Assembly: GCA_011389985.1 (NCBI GenBank)
Contig: JAABTH010000003.1
Span: 86,829 to 150,828 of the forward strand
DNA length: 64,000 bases
Source of the DNA: Bacillota bacterium
GTDB taxonomy: Bacteria; Bacillota; Dethiobacteria; DTU022
Direction of reading: 5' to 3'
Shown here: positions 21,486 through 30,600 of the stretch, piece by piece
How the letters are laid out: every line of letters begins with the position of its first letter
How positions within the stretch are numbered: position 1 is the first letter of the stretch
Program-made: the position numbers and the translations under genes
Notes under the pieces: model-generated
Database searches by the model: none
Seen by the model: the letters and a program-made list of their open reading frames with translations, nothing else
What the model was told of the DNA's origin: nothing

Positions 21486-23069
21486 ATGCGAAGCAAAGCA
21501 GGTTTAATTTCTTTGATAGCCTTGTTACTGTTACTGGTTTTATTCGCAGTTGGATGTGGCGATGCAGAAAATGGTGAACCGGCTGCTCCTGAAGAACCGG
21601 ATGAAAAAATCTTTATTATTGCCAGGGGTACTGATGCCAAAACCCTTGACTGCGGCTATGCTTATCATGAAGGTGAAATTGATCTTATGTACCACCTTTA
21701 TGATGGTTTGGTTAGATTTAAGGATGATGAGAGTCTTGAAATTGAGCCGGCCCTTGCGGCAGATTGGTCGGTTTCCGAAGATGGACTTGTCTGGACATTT
21801 AACCTGCGTGATGATGTTAAATTCCACGACGGGACAGACTTTAATGCTGATGCAGTAGAGTTCAGCTTCATGCGTATTCTTGATGAGAATCATCCTTATT
21901 ATGGTCTTGGCGACCAGGGTTTGGCCTACATGGATTGGCTCCTATCCGGGGCAATCAAAGAAGTAAGAGCCGTGGATGATTACGTTGTTGAAGTTGAGCT
22001 TAATGATGTTTTTGGACCCTTTTTGATGTATATGGGAATTTATTCCCAGTTTATAGTAAGCCCGACTGCTGTTGAAACTCATGGTGAAGATTACTTCCAG
22101 AATCCAGTTGGTACTGGACCATTCAAGTTTGATGAATGGAAGCGGGATGAATATGTTCAGATGTCGGTTAATGACGGTTACTGGGGTGAAATTCCGGCTA
22201 TCGACACTATCATCTGGAAAGTAGTGCCGGATGAATCAACTCGCTTGATGGAGTTGCAGTCTGGCAATGTTCACGCTATTAAATCAATCTCCCCTGCCCA
22301 GCTTGATACTATTCTGGCCAGTGATGACCTCGCTATGATGCAGGTAGCAGGCTCTAACCTGTTTTATGCAGCAATAAACCATCAAGCAGAACCTTTTGAT
22401 GATCTTAGGGTGCGCCAGGCATTTATGCATGCCATTGATTTTGACGCCCTGGTAGAAAGTGTTTATGAAGGTTTGGGAACAAGGGCTGTTAACCCCATGC
22501 CGCCTACACTTCTTGGCTACAACCATGATATCGAACCATATGCATATGATCCTGATCGTGCTGTTGAACTGCTTACCGAAGCAGGACTTCCGGACGGTTT
22601 TGATATGGATCTGCATGTATTTGCCGAGTCAAGAGCATATGTTGGCAGACCTGTTGATGCTGCCGAGATTTTTAAAAGCGATTTGGCCCAGGTCGGGATT
22701 AATGCAAACGTAGTTGTAAATGAATGGGGCACCCATCGAAGCCTGTTAAGAGAGCATGAACACCAGGTAGGATTTATCGGGTGGTTTGATGTGCCTCATC
22801 CGAACAATTTCCTGAATTTACTGGTTTTAAGAGCGGTTAATAACCAGTATGAAAATCCGGAGTTGGAAGAGCTTTCAAATAAAGCTCTGGCAACGATTGA
22901 CCCGGCTGAGCAGGAGCAATATTACAGGGAAATGCAGGAGATAATCCTTCGTGATGTTGTAGTCGTCCCTATAGCTCACAGCGACTATACTGCTGTTGTG
23001 CTTGATGAAATCAGTGGATTCAGACTTGATTCGCTGGGTAATGTACTTGCACATAAAGTTAGTTTCTAA
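21486..23069 (+). CDS. Family 5 extracellular solute-binding lipoprotein (peptide-type)
   Basis: Lipobox LFAVGCGD; VWTFNLRDDVKFHDGTDFNADAVEFSF; SBP_bac_5 architecture. Confidence 0.92.
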   Translation: MRSKAGLISLIALLLLLVLFAVGCGDAENGEPAAPEEPDEKIFIIARGTDAKTLDCGYAYHEGEIDLMYHLYDGLVRFKDDESLEIEPALAADWSVSEDGLVWTFNLRDDVKFHDGTDFNADAVEFSFMRILDENHPYYGLGDQGLAYMDWLLSGAIKEVRAVDDYVVEVELNDVFGPFLMYMGIYSQFIVSPTAVETHGEDYFQNPVGTGPFKFDEWKRDEYVQMSVNDGYWGEIPAIDTIIWKVVPDESTRLMELQSGNVHAIKSISPAQLDTILASDDLAMMQVAGSNLFYAAINHQAEPFDDLRVRQAFMHAIDFDALVESVYEGLGTRAVNPMPPTLLGYNHDIEPYAYDPDRAVELLTEAGLPDGFDMDLHVFAESRAYVGRPVDAAEIFKSDLAQVGINANVVVNEWGTHRSLLREHEHQVGFIGWFDVPHPNNFLNLLVLRAVNNQYENPELEELSNKALATIDPAEQEQYYREMQEIILRDVVVVPIAHSDYTAVVLDEISGFRLDSLGNVLAHKVSF

Positions 23070-23075
23070 ACCAGG

Positions 23076-23103
23076 CAGGGGCAGGGTTTTTACCCTGCCC
23101 CTG
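23076..23103. terminator. 12-bp perfect GC-rich hairpin between the SBP and amidohydrolase genes
   Basis: CAGGGGCAGGGT-tttt-ACCCTGCCCCTG; no strong T run after it, so it may attenuate or stabilise mRNA. Confidence 0.6.
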
Positions 23104-23131
23104 TAATCTTACAGTAAAGAAGGCCCGTTAA

Positions 23132-24337
23132 ATGATCAACCTGTATAAAAACGCTGTTTTAGTAGATGGCTATGGTGGAACACCTCTTGAAGATGCGCTG
23201 CTTGCTATAGAAAATGATACGATCATATTTGCCGGAAAAGCTGATAAATATGAAATACCGACTGGGGCACAGGTTATTGATGTTGCCGGAAAAACTATTA
23301 TTCCCGGTCTGATCGACTGCCACATCCATATGGATTTGCACGGTATGGCTAATACAAACGATGAAAATCATGTTGAAGATAAATTGCGTTCAATCAGAAC
23401 TGCTCACAATATGAGAAAGACTTTACACCAGGGTATAACAACTATCAGGAATGCCGGAAGTGTCAACCATATAGATTTTGCTGTCAAAGCAGCAATAGAA
23501 CAAGGCTGGGTTGAAGGTCCCCGTATTTTTACCTCGGGGAAAATCATCAGCATGACTGCTCAGGGAAACGATTATTTTAACGGGATGTACAGGGAGGCCG
23601 ACGGACCTGATGAAGTGCGCAAAGCTGCCCGCGAACAGCTTAAGGCCGGTGCAGATTTTCTTAAAGTTATGGCCACCGGTGCTTACATGAATCCCGGAGG
23701 AGTACCGGGAGCTGTTCAGTACGGTCTTAATGAACTTGAAGTAATTGTCGACGAAGCAGGTAAGCTGGGACTTCATGTCGCGGCACATGCACATGGAACT
23801 CAGGGTATTATTAATGCTGCCATGGCTGGAGTAAAAACTATTGAACACGGCAGTTTTATTGATGACCGGGGGATTGAGTTGATGCTTGAAAAAAATATTT
23901 ACCTGGTTCCAACATATGTAGCCGGTTATCGAATCCTTGAAAATGCAAAGAAAAGCGGCGTACCCGGTTTCATGATTGAGAAGAATCAGGGCATGAGAAA
24001 AGTGCGGGCTGCAAGCATAAAAAAAGCAATCGAGGCAGGTATCAAGGTTGCTTTCGGTTCAGATGCCGGCACAAGCTATAATTGTCATGGATTAAATGCC
24101 ATGGAGCTTATACTGTGGGTTAGGGAAGGGTTTATGGGGCCCCTGCAGGCTATATGCAGCGGTACGCGCATTGCTGCCGAAGCAATTGGCGTCGAAGACA
24201 GGATCGGCACTCTTGAAAAAGGCAAACTGGCAGATTTTGTTATTGTTGAAGGAGATCTTTCAGTATCGCTTGATCCGCTTCTTGACAGTGTCAAGGCGGT
24301 ATATAAAGAAGGTAAAGAAATATCAGTGTTGAATTAA
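23132..24337 (+). CDS. Metal-dependent amidohydrolase (imidazolonepropionase / Xaa-Pro dipeptidase-like)
   Basis: GLIDCHIHMDLHG, FLKVMATGAYMNPGG, HAHGTQGI, EHGSFID, GSDAGTSYNCHG. Confidence 0.88.
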   Translation: MINLYKNAVLVDGYGGTPLEDALLAIENDTIIFAGKADKYEIPTGAQVIDVAGKTIIPGLIDCHIHMDLHGMANTNDENHVEDKLRSIRTAHNMRKTLHQGITTIRNAGSVNHIDFAVKAAIEQGWVEGPRIFTSGKIISMTAQGNDYFNGMYREADGPDEVRKAAREQLKAGADFLKVMATGAYMNPGGVPGAVQYGLNELEVIVDEAGKLGLHVAAHAHGTQGIINAAMAGVKTIEHGSFIDDRGIELMLEKNIYLVPTYVAGYRILENAKKSGVPGFMIEKNQGMRKVRAASIKKAIEAGIKVAFGSDAGTSYNCHGLNAMELILWVREGFMGPLQAICSGTRIAAEAIGVEDRIGTLEKGKLADFVIVEGDLSVSLDPLLDSVKAVYKEGKEISVLN

Positions 24338-24400
24338 TATAAGATTAAGATCTTATCAATTGGTTCTGGATTCCCTGGTGCTAATAATTATAGATGAAGG

Positions 24401-25264
24401 ATGTTGTTACCGGTGAATAATTCTTTGTTCGAAAGGATCAAAGAAAAAGGAGAAGAATTATCTCCGAAGCAGGTGCAGCTGGCAAACTACCTTATCAACA
24501 ACTATAAAACTGCGGCATTTCAGACTATTGCCCAGATGGCAAAAGAGTCAAATGTCAGTGAAGCTACAGTTGTCAGGTTGGCTATGTTCCTTGATTATTC
24601 CGGATTTCCGGAGATGCTGGAGGACCTGCAGGCAGTTGTGCAGCATGAGCTGCAGGCTTTCGAAACAATCAGACATACCTACAAAGGTGATCAGCTGAAG
24701 CAGCTTAATATTCTTGAAACAGTGGTTAATAATGATCAGCGAAATATTAACAGGCTTTTTGAAAGTGTTACAATGAGGGACATTGAAAAAACAGTAGATA
24801 CCATATGCAATTCAGATCGGGTTTTTGTAGTCGGTTCATATTCTTCCGGCTACCTGGCCCAGTACTTTGGCTACAACCTGGCCAAGGTAAAGAAAAATGT
24901 TACGACACTAAGCAGGGATAGTACCGATGCATTTAACTTTTTTTTATCCTGCGACAGTAAAACCACGGCATTTATATTTTCTTTTCCTCGATATCCGCGT
25001 AAAATGCAGCTTTTAGGAGAAGCTTTTCGTAAAAAAAAGGCTACCGTAGTTGGTATTACAGATAGTATCCTTTCCCCGCTTAAAGCAGTCTCCAACCAGC
25101 TCCTGGTTATACCTCAGCAATACACATCATTTACTGATCCCGGTTGTTCAATCATGCTTCTTCTACAGGCGATCATCATGGAATATATATCCAGAAATCC
25201 GGACGAAACAGAATCTTCCCTCCAGCAGTTTGATGAATATGTAGATTGCATAAAATTTCTATAA
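24401..25264 (+). CDS. MurR/RpiR family transcriptional regulator with SIS domain
   Basis: N-terminal RpiR HTH (LSPKQVQLANYLINNYKTAAFQTIAQMAKESNVSEATVVRLAMFLDYSGFPEM) and SIS-like C-domain. Confidence 0.9.
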   Translation: MLLPVNNSLFERIKEKGEELSPKQVQLANYLINNYKTAAFQTIAQMAKESNVSEATVVRLAMFLDYSGFPEMLEDLQAVVQHELQAFETIRHTYKGDQLKQLNILETVVNNDQRNINRLFESVTMRDIEKTVDTICNSDRVFVVGSYSSGYLAQYFGYNLAKVKKNVTTLSRDSTDAFNFFLSCDSKTTAFIFSFPRYPRKMQLLGEAFRKKKATVVGITDSILSPLKAVSNQLLVIPQQYTSFTDPGCSIMLLLQAIIMEYISRNPDETESSLQQFDEYVDCIKFL

Positions 25265-25353
25265 ATTTTAAAGCTTATAAAGAGTTTAGTAACATAAAAA
25301 TCGAATACAATAATAACTTAATATAGATTAACCTTAATAAGTTCGGGAGGGAC

Positions 25354-26325
25354 ATGATGAGTTTTCGCATTGTTGAACGGATATTTTCAGAAGACGAAAA
25401 GTCTCCGTCAGTACTGATTGCCAACATATATGGTGAACCGAATGTTGAAAAGAATATAAAAAAGATGGAGAAAATCATTGAAATTGCCCATTGGAAAAAA
25501 GTTAATATATTAATTTTCCCTGAACTAAGCGCAACAGGTTATATATGGAAAGACAGTGATCCAGCACCGGTTTGGGATCTGCTTGCTGATGGTGAGAATA
25601 AACGCATCGAATCATGGATAAGGAATATCCGGGACAGTCTCACCGAAGGTGAGGGTGGTTTGGAATATATTTTTTACGGCAATGTTCGCGAAAAAAACAA
25701 GAAATACTATAACTGTACTTTTATACTTAATCCTTCAATAGATTACCGCCTTGAAGAATATATATACGCAAAAGTATTTCTTACGCCCAGTGAAAGAGTA
25801 TTCTTCAGTCAGGGTACCGATAAGCGTTTGAGTATTGATACAAGGTGGGGGCGATTCGGTTTTTTAATATGTTATGACCTCTGCTTTGTAGAGCTGCCCA
25901 GGCAGTATGCTTTTATTGATGGTGTAGACGCCATTGTTACCATGGCTGCCTGGCATTCTCAGGCGATTCGGGAATATGAAAAGATGAATACACGAACCGA
26001 CCATTATTATGGTTTTCTCTGGGATTTGATGAATGCATCAAAGGCTGCATATAACCAGGTCTGGAGTCTGGGTTCTAACTGGGTTGGCAGGCATAAAAAG
26101 AGCCTCGAATACTTTTGGGGCGGCAGTGGGCTGTGGGCGCCGTCTGGTATGAAGCTTTTACAGGCTTCAAATATAAATGAAGAGCTGTTGATAATTCGCA
26201 ATATTGATATAAAGGGGCAGCGTGACCGCGAACAGGATGATTTTAACTATAAAATTGATTTTCGTGAGCTTTATCGCCAGATGAAGTTCTCCACCGATTG
26301 TATCCACTTTATTGATGAAAAATAA
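25354..26325 (+). CDS. Carbon-nitrogen hydrolase (nitrilase superfamily amidase)
   Basis: Glu in FPELSATGY, Lys in YAKVFLTPSE, Cys in LICYDLCFVELPRQ. Confidence 0.85.
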   Translation: MMSFRIVERIFSEDEKSPSVLIANIYGEPNVEKNIKKMEKIIEIAHWKKVNILIFPELSATGYIWKDSDPAPVWDLLADGENKRIESWIRNIRDSLTEGEGGLEYIFYGNVREKNKKYYNCTFILNPSIDYRLEEYIYAKVFLTPSERVFFSQGTDKRLSIDTRWGRFGFLICYDLCFVELPRQYAFIDGVDAIVTMAAWHSQAIREYEKMNTRTDHYYGFLWDLMNASKAAYNQVWSLGSNWVGRHKKSLEYFWGGSGLWAPSGMKLLQASNINEELLIIRNIDIKGQRDREQDDFNYKIDFRELYRQMKFSTDCIHFIDEK

Positions 26326-26361
26326 ATAACACTATTAATTTATATATTCATGTTGATGCCC

Positions 26362-27723
26362 TCAATCTGTAAGAGCTTCAACAGTATCGATATACTGGTT
26401 AACATTAAACTTGGATTTACTGCCGTTGTAGCTCATAAACCTGATTTTGCCGAAGACCGGACGCTCAAACCAGGCCCGGTCGTGCACACCGCCGATACTC
26501 CAGGTTATTCCCGCATAGCCATTTGGATCACGGCCATCCAAAGAATATTTGTCGTTCAGATATATGGCAGTATTAATTGCGTCAGTCGGAGTTTCAGACC
26601 ACTCGAGAATTTTTTTCGCCCAGTACATGCGCATATATCCATGCATTTTACCGGTAACAACCATTTCCTTCTGGGCGGCGTTCCATAAGTGATCATGAGT
26701 TTCAGCAGATTCAAATTCATCCTTTGAGTATATATATTCACGCGGATCATCAAGGTGTTCTGCCAAAGTTTCACGTGCCCATCGTGGAAAACTTTCAACT
26801 TTGTCATAGTTATCATTATAGAAACAAAAGTTGTCGGATAGTTCACGGCGCACGATAAGTTCTTCAAGGTATGATTCAGTATGAATACCAGGTGCTTCAG
26901 CCTGTCTTGTCAAATAAGCCAGACGCTGAGCGCTTAGCTGGCCAAAATGCAAATACGGAGAGAGACCTGACTGGCCTTTCTTGTTTGGGTCGTTGCGATC
27001 TGCTTCATAATCTGCCAGTCTCTCTTCTATGAATGACTGCATGGCGGCATATGCTGCTTTTTCACCGGGGATAAAAAAGCGGTTTCCCCCCGTGGTGAAG
27101 TCAAAGCCGAGGCTCTCTACCACCTTGGTCCAATTAACTTCCGGTATATTTTTCATCGAATGGGGATGCTTGATGATTTCAGGAAAGTCAGACAAAAAAT
27201 CCGGCAATAACTTTTTCACTTTCGGACGGAATGTGTACGCTGCGTATTCCTGTTTGGATGTTGCCGACCAACAGGGAATAATATTATGGGCATCTACTTC
27301 AAAGAAAGAAGTTGGTAATGTTTTAACCACATTATTTTTCCAGCGGCGATTAATCCTGAGTGGTGAAAAATCAGTAACAAGAGCCCCTGCCTTATAATCT
27401 TTGCAAAAACGGAGGATATTTTCTTCTGGTTTTCCAGTTAACAGGTGAAAAATTATGTTCAGTTTTTTCATTGCTGTTTCAATTTCTTTTAATCCTTCCA
27501 GCATAAAACTATAATTGCGAATAGAAGCTTGAAGATACCGGGGTGTAAGGCAAAATACTGTTACCAGGGGTGTTTTAAGCTCAAGAGCCAGATCTTGGGC
27601 GTGTAAAAGCGCCCAATTATCCTTGATTCGCTGATCCCGGCTCATCCAATAGATAACCGGACCTTTTGCTAAAGTTTTATCATTAAGCGGCCTAATCCTT
27701 CTTTCATCTACCCTTGCGTGCAT
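26362..27723 (-). CDS. Deoxyribodipyrimidine photo-lyase, class II type
   Basis: VIYWMSRDQRIKDNWALLHAQDLA; GQSGLSPYLHFGQLSAQRLA; KMHGYMRMYWAKKILEWSETPTDA; DGRDPNGYAGITWSIGGVHDRAW. Confidence 0.93.
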   Translation of the reverse strand: MHARVDERRIRPLNDKTLAKGPVIYWMSRDQRIKDNWALLHAQDLALELKTPLVTVFCLTPRYLQASIRNYSFMLEGLKEIETAMKKLNIIFHLLTGKPEENILRFCKDYKAGALVTDFSPLRINRRWKNNVVKTLPTSFFEVDAHNIIPCWSATSKQEYAAYTFRPKVKKLLPDFLSDFPEIIKHPHSMKNIPEVNWTKVVESLGFDFTTGGNRFFIPGEKAAYAAMQSFIEERLADYEADRNDPNKKGQSGLSPYLHFGQLSAQRLAYLTRQAEAPGIHTESYLEELIVRRELSDNFCFYNDNYDKVESFPRWARETLAEHLDDPREYIYSKDEFESAETHDHLWNAAQKEMVVTGKMHGYMRMYWAKKILEWSETPTDAINTAIYLNDKYSLDGRDPNGYAGITWSIGGVHDRAWFERPVFGKIRFMSYNGSKSKFNVNQYIDTVEALTD

Positions 27724-27850
27724 AGGAATTATCTGCTCCGTATAATTTATTTTTGATCCGATTTTTTATGAAATTAGCCTGATGTCTGTTGTCATTATCT
27801 CAATCTATCCTCCCTGTGTAAAGGGTTTAGAGATAAACAAGCTCAAATGC

Positions 27851-27879
27851 TTGACAAATGGCATTTTTTCGACTATACT
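27851..27879 (+). promoter_or_regulatory. Sigma-A promoter (TTGACA-17-TATACT) driving the riboswitch leader
   Basis: TTGACA aatggcattttttcgac TATACT. Confidence 0.8.
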
Positions 27880-27892
27880 TATTATAGGTTCG

Positions 27893-28011
27893 AATAAGTG
27901 TAAGCCTGAACGATAACGGCAAACCTGCTGAAAAACAGGGGCGCAAAGCTAAAGGGTCTAAAGCTCCAAGCGAGCTATGACAGCCTGGCTACCGAAACGG
28001 GTTTTCTTATT
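27893..28011 (+). ncRNA. Cyclic di-GMP-I (GEMM-I) riboswitch aptamer, copy 1
   Basis: GGCAAACC...GAAA...GGCGCAAAGCUAAAGGGUCUAAAG...CUAUGACAGCCUGGCUACCGAAA core; P1 AAGCCUG/CGGGUUU extended by AAUAAG/CUUAUU; G at the position equivalent to Vc2 G20. Confidence 0.9.
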
Positions 28012-28088
28012 TATCTAAGTAATTAAAGTGGAGGAATGAACAAGCACCATTTTCGGTTGGTGAGAATAATCCAGCCGGACCAAATTTA

Positions 28089-28187
28089 ACCTGACCGACA
28101 AAGGCAAACCTGCTGAAAAGTAGGGACGCAAAGCTAAAGGGTCTAAAGCTCCGAGCGAGCTATGACAGCCTGGCTACCGAAACGGGT
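28089..28187 (+). ncRNA. Cyclic di-GMP-I (GEMM-I) riboswitch aptamer, copy 2
   Basis: Near-identical core to copy 1; P1 ACCUG/CGGGU; P1b CCUGCU-GAAA-AGUAGG with a GAAA tetraloop. Confidence 0.9.
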
Positions 28188-28208
28188 ATTCTTGTTTCTA
28201 CTTTGTCG

Positions 28209-28232
28209 GTCCCTCTGAAGGAGGGACTTTTT
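28209..28232 (+). terminator. Terminator / Shine-Dalgarno-sequestering hairpin (riboswitch expression platform)
   Basis: GTCCCTC-tgaag-GAGGGAC-TTTTT; 3' arm contains the GGAGGG SD of the ATG at 28234. Confidence 0.75.
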
Positions 28233-28233
28233 G

Positions 28234-29382
28234 ATGAAGAAAACAACATGGGTAAAAAGTTTAGCGGTAACAGTAGCGGTAACAGCAATAATGGGTTTAG
28301 CAGGTTTTTACTTCTTTGCCGAACCGAATGTGACTCCGTTAAATGCCGGCAGTGTGGAGGCTACCGGATATGACAGCGCGAGTGTAAGCTTTACCTCTAT
28401 AGTTGAAAGCATTCCCGAATTAAGAAACACTATTGCAGAAGAAACTGATCCTTCAGTGAAAAACACTATTGCAGAAGAGACTGATACTTCAGTGGATACC
28501 ACAGCAGCAACAACTGATACTTCAGTGGATAACATAGCAGCAACAACTGATAAGAATGAAGAAACTCCTGTTAGGGCAATTCCTGCAGCAGAAGCCAGTG
28601 AACCTGCCGAAGTTGAAGCGGTAAAAGCTACTGCAGTTGCAGTTGAAGAAAAAACTGAGGAGCCTGCAGCAGCCCCTGTGCCTGAGGAAGATACTGCTGT
28701 CACGACAAGCAGCCCGTCGGCAGTAAGCGTTACTCCGGTTACTTATTCCTGGGGTTCTGCCGGTAACTACACCTTCCTCATGGAAGTTAAAGTGACAAAT
28801 AAGGGTACAGAAACCTCTAAAGGGGTAGCAGTTTCCGTTCCTCTGCTCGAAAACAGTTCGCCTTACCAGACTACAACTTTAAAATCAGTCAACTACGATG
28901 TTATTTCCAATTCTGGTCGGGTCAGTACTTTTAACCTTGGTGATCTTGCGCCGGGTGAAAGTAAAACCATTGTAGTTGATTTTGCTATCAATGTTCGTAC
29001 CGTTTCGATTAACTCAACTAATGATACAGTTGAACAGGCGCGCAAAATTTACGAAAAATATGCCGGGTCGGGCAACTGTCGCGAACTGGCTTTAGGGTTT
29101 ATTAAAGAAGCACGTGCCCAGGGTATTAAGGCCCGTGAAGTTATTGGCTTTGCTCGCCCGCAGCGCAGTGCAATGACATCAGGTTCACTCCAGGGCGCCC
29201 GTCACAGCTGGGCTGAGTTTTATATAGATGGGCTTGGCTGGGTGCCTGTTGACCTGACGTTCCAATATTTCGGTTCATTTCCGCAAACCTCACATATCGT
29301 CGAGAGTTACAGCGACCAATCAATCAAAGTTAACTTTACGGGCGGAAGTCTTAGCGCCACATGGAGCAACGCTATACTTTAA
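28234..29382 (+). CDS. Secreted/anchored transglutaminase-like protein with Thr/Ala/Glu-rich linker
   Basis: Signal/TM N-terminus; TIAEETDxSV low-complexity repeats; Cys-His-Asp triad context NCRELALGFIKEA...ARHSWAEFY...GWVPVDLTF. Confidence 0.85.
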   Translation: MKKTTWVKSLAVTVAVTAIMGLAGFYFFAEPNVTPLNAGSVEATGYDSASVSFTSIVESIPELRNTIAEETDPSVKNTIAEETDTSVDTTAATTDTSVDNIAATTDKNEETPVRAIPAAEASEPAEVEAVKATAVAVEEKTEEPAAAPVPEEDTAVTTSSPSAVSVTPVTYSWGSAGNYTFLMEVKVTNKGTETSKGVAVSVPLLENSSPYQTTTLKSVNYDVISNSGRVSTFNLGDLAPGESKTIVVDFAINVRTVSINSTNDTVEQARKIYEKYAGSGNCRELALGFIKEARAQGIKAREVIGFARPQRSAMTSGSLQGARHSWAEFYIDGLGWVPVDLTFQYFGSFPQTSHIVESYSDQSIKVNFTGGSLSATWSNAIL

Positions 29383-29432
29383 TGCATCCCTCCTTCAAAT
29401 GAATTTAGAGATGCATTGTTAACCAGGGAAAG

Positions 29433-29460
29433 GCCCCGGTCCTCCACTACCGGGGCTTTT
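29433..29460 (+). terminator. Rho-independent terminator
   Basis: GCCCCGGT-cctccact-ACCGGGGC-TTTT. Confidence 0.85.
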
Positions 29461-29547
29461 CTTTGTACAAAACTATTTGATAGCAATCATATTAAGGGTT
29501 AAAATATATTTATCCGGAATATCTGCTTAAGAAAAAATAAAAGATTA

Positions 29548-30411
29548 ATGGGAGGATTTATGAAAAAAGAACTGGCGAAACCAATTAAAGCATACAAGAA
29601 CTTAGATTTTTTAAACAGCTCCGACGCTCGCACCATACGAATTCTGGCTGAATTTTTAGAACCGATGCAGCGTTTTAGCGCTGAAAAAGTAAGCAATACC
29701 ATTGTGTTTTTTGGATCTGCCCGAACAAAAAACCTTGAAGAAGCACAAAAGAATCTCAATGAATTAGAAAAAAAGCTGAAAGGCGAAAGTTCAAATGCAG
29801 ATCAAGGTTTTGAACAGGAGCTGGACGATGCCAGAAACCAGGTTTTCCTGGCCCGCTATTATGAAGATGCTGTTGACTTATCCAGGCGTCTTACTCAATG
29901 GGCCAATAATCCCGATTCCATCAACCGTTTTGTAATCTGCTCAGGTGGTGGACCGGGTATGATGGAAGCCGCTAACAGGGGTGCGATTGAAGGCGGAGGC
30001 AAATCAATCGGTTTAAACATCAGTATTCCAACCGAGCAATACGCCAATCCCTACATTACACCGGAGTTAAACTTCGAGTTCCATTACTTCTTTATGCGCA
30101 AATTCTGGTTTATCTATCTGGCCAAAGCGCTTGTTATTTTCCCCGGTGGATTTGGGACATTTGATGAGCTTTTTGAAGTTCTTACCCTGATCCAGACTGA
30201 AAAATTGCAGAAAGTTATGCCTATTGTAATTTATGGTAAAAAATACTGGGATCAAATTATTAACTTTGATAACATGGTCAAATTCGGAGTAATTGATCAA
30301 GCAGATCTCGATCTTCTTTATTTTTGTGACACTGTAGACGGAGCTTATAAATATCTGACTGAAGAATTATTAAAATTGTATCCTGAAAACAACAGGAACA
30401 CTATCTTGTAA
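29548..30411 (+). CDS. LOG-family (TIGR00730-like) Rossmann-fold protein with N-terminal extension
   Basis: NTIVFFGSARTKN; CSGGGPGMMEAANRGAIEGGGKSIGLNI; FPGGFGTFDELFEVLTLIQT. Confidence 0.88.
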   Translation: MGGFMKKELAKPIKAYKNLDFLNSSDARTIRILAEFLEPMQRFSAEKVSNTIVFFGSARTKNLEEAQKNLNELEKKLKGESSNADQGFEQELDDARNQVFLARYYEDAVDLSRRLTQWANNPDSINRFVICSGGGPGMMEAANRGAIEGGGKSIGLNISIPTEQYANPYITPELNFEFHYFFMRKFWFIYLAKALVIFPGGFGTFDELFEVLTLIQTEKLQKVMPIVIYGKKYWDQIINFDNMVKFGVIDQADLDLLYFCDTVDGAYKYLTEELLKLYPENNRNTIL

Positions 30412-30600
30412 AGCTCAGATAGCACAAGGACTGATTATATGGTTTTATAATCTAAAGAGCGTTCAATAACAGGAAGTGTATGCTGATTCACTTTCTTTTA
30501 CAGGGTTAGAAGTTGCGATCACGAATCTTTCTGACAAGGGGGGTATTTTTGTAGCACAAATTTAAGGCAGCATTATGTTAACAGGAGGGTTGATCTATCT

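Noticed and set aside
27893-28187. cGAMP-specific (GEMM-Ib) identity for the riboswitches
   Set aside because: Both copies have G, not A, at the position equivalent to Vc2 G20 (CGGCAAACC and AGGCAAACC), which favours c-di-GMP.
28308-28703. Minus-strand 131-aa ORF opposite the transglutaminase linker
   Set aside because: Shadow of low-complexity Thr/Ala/Glu codons; Val/Ser/Ala-only composition.
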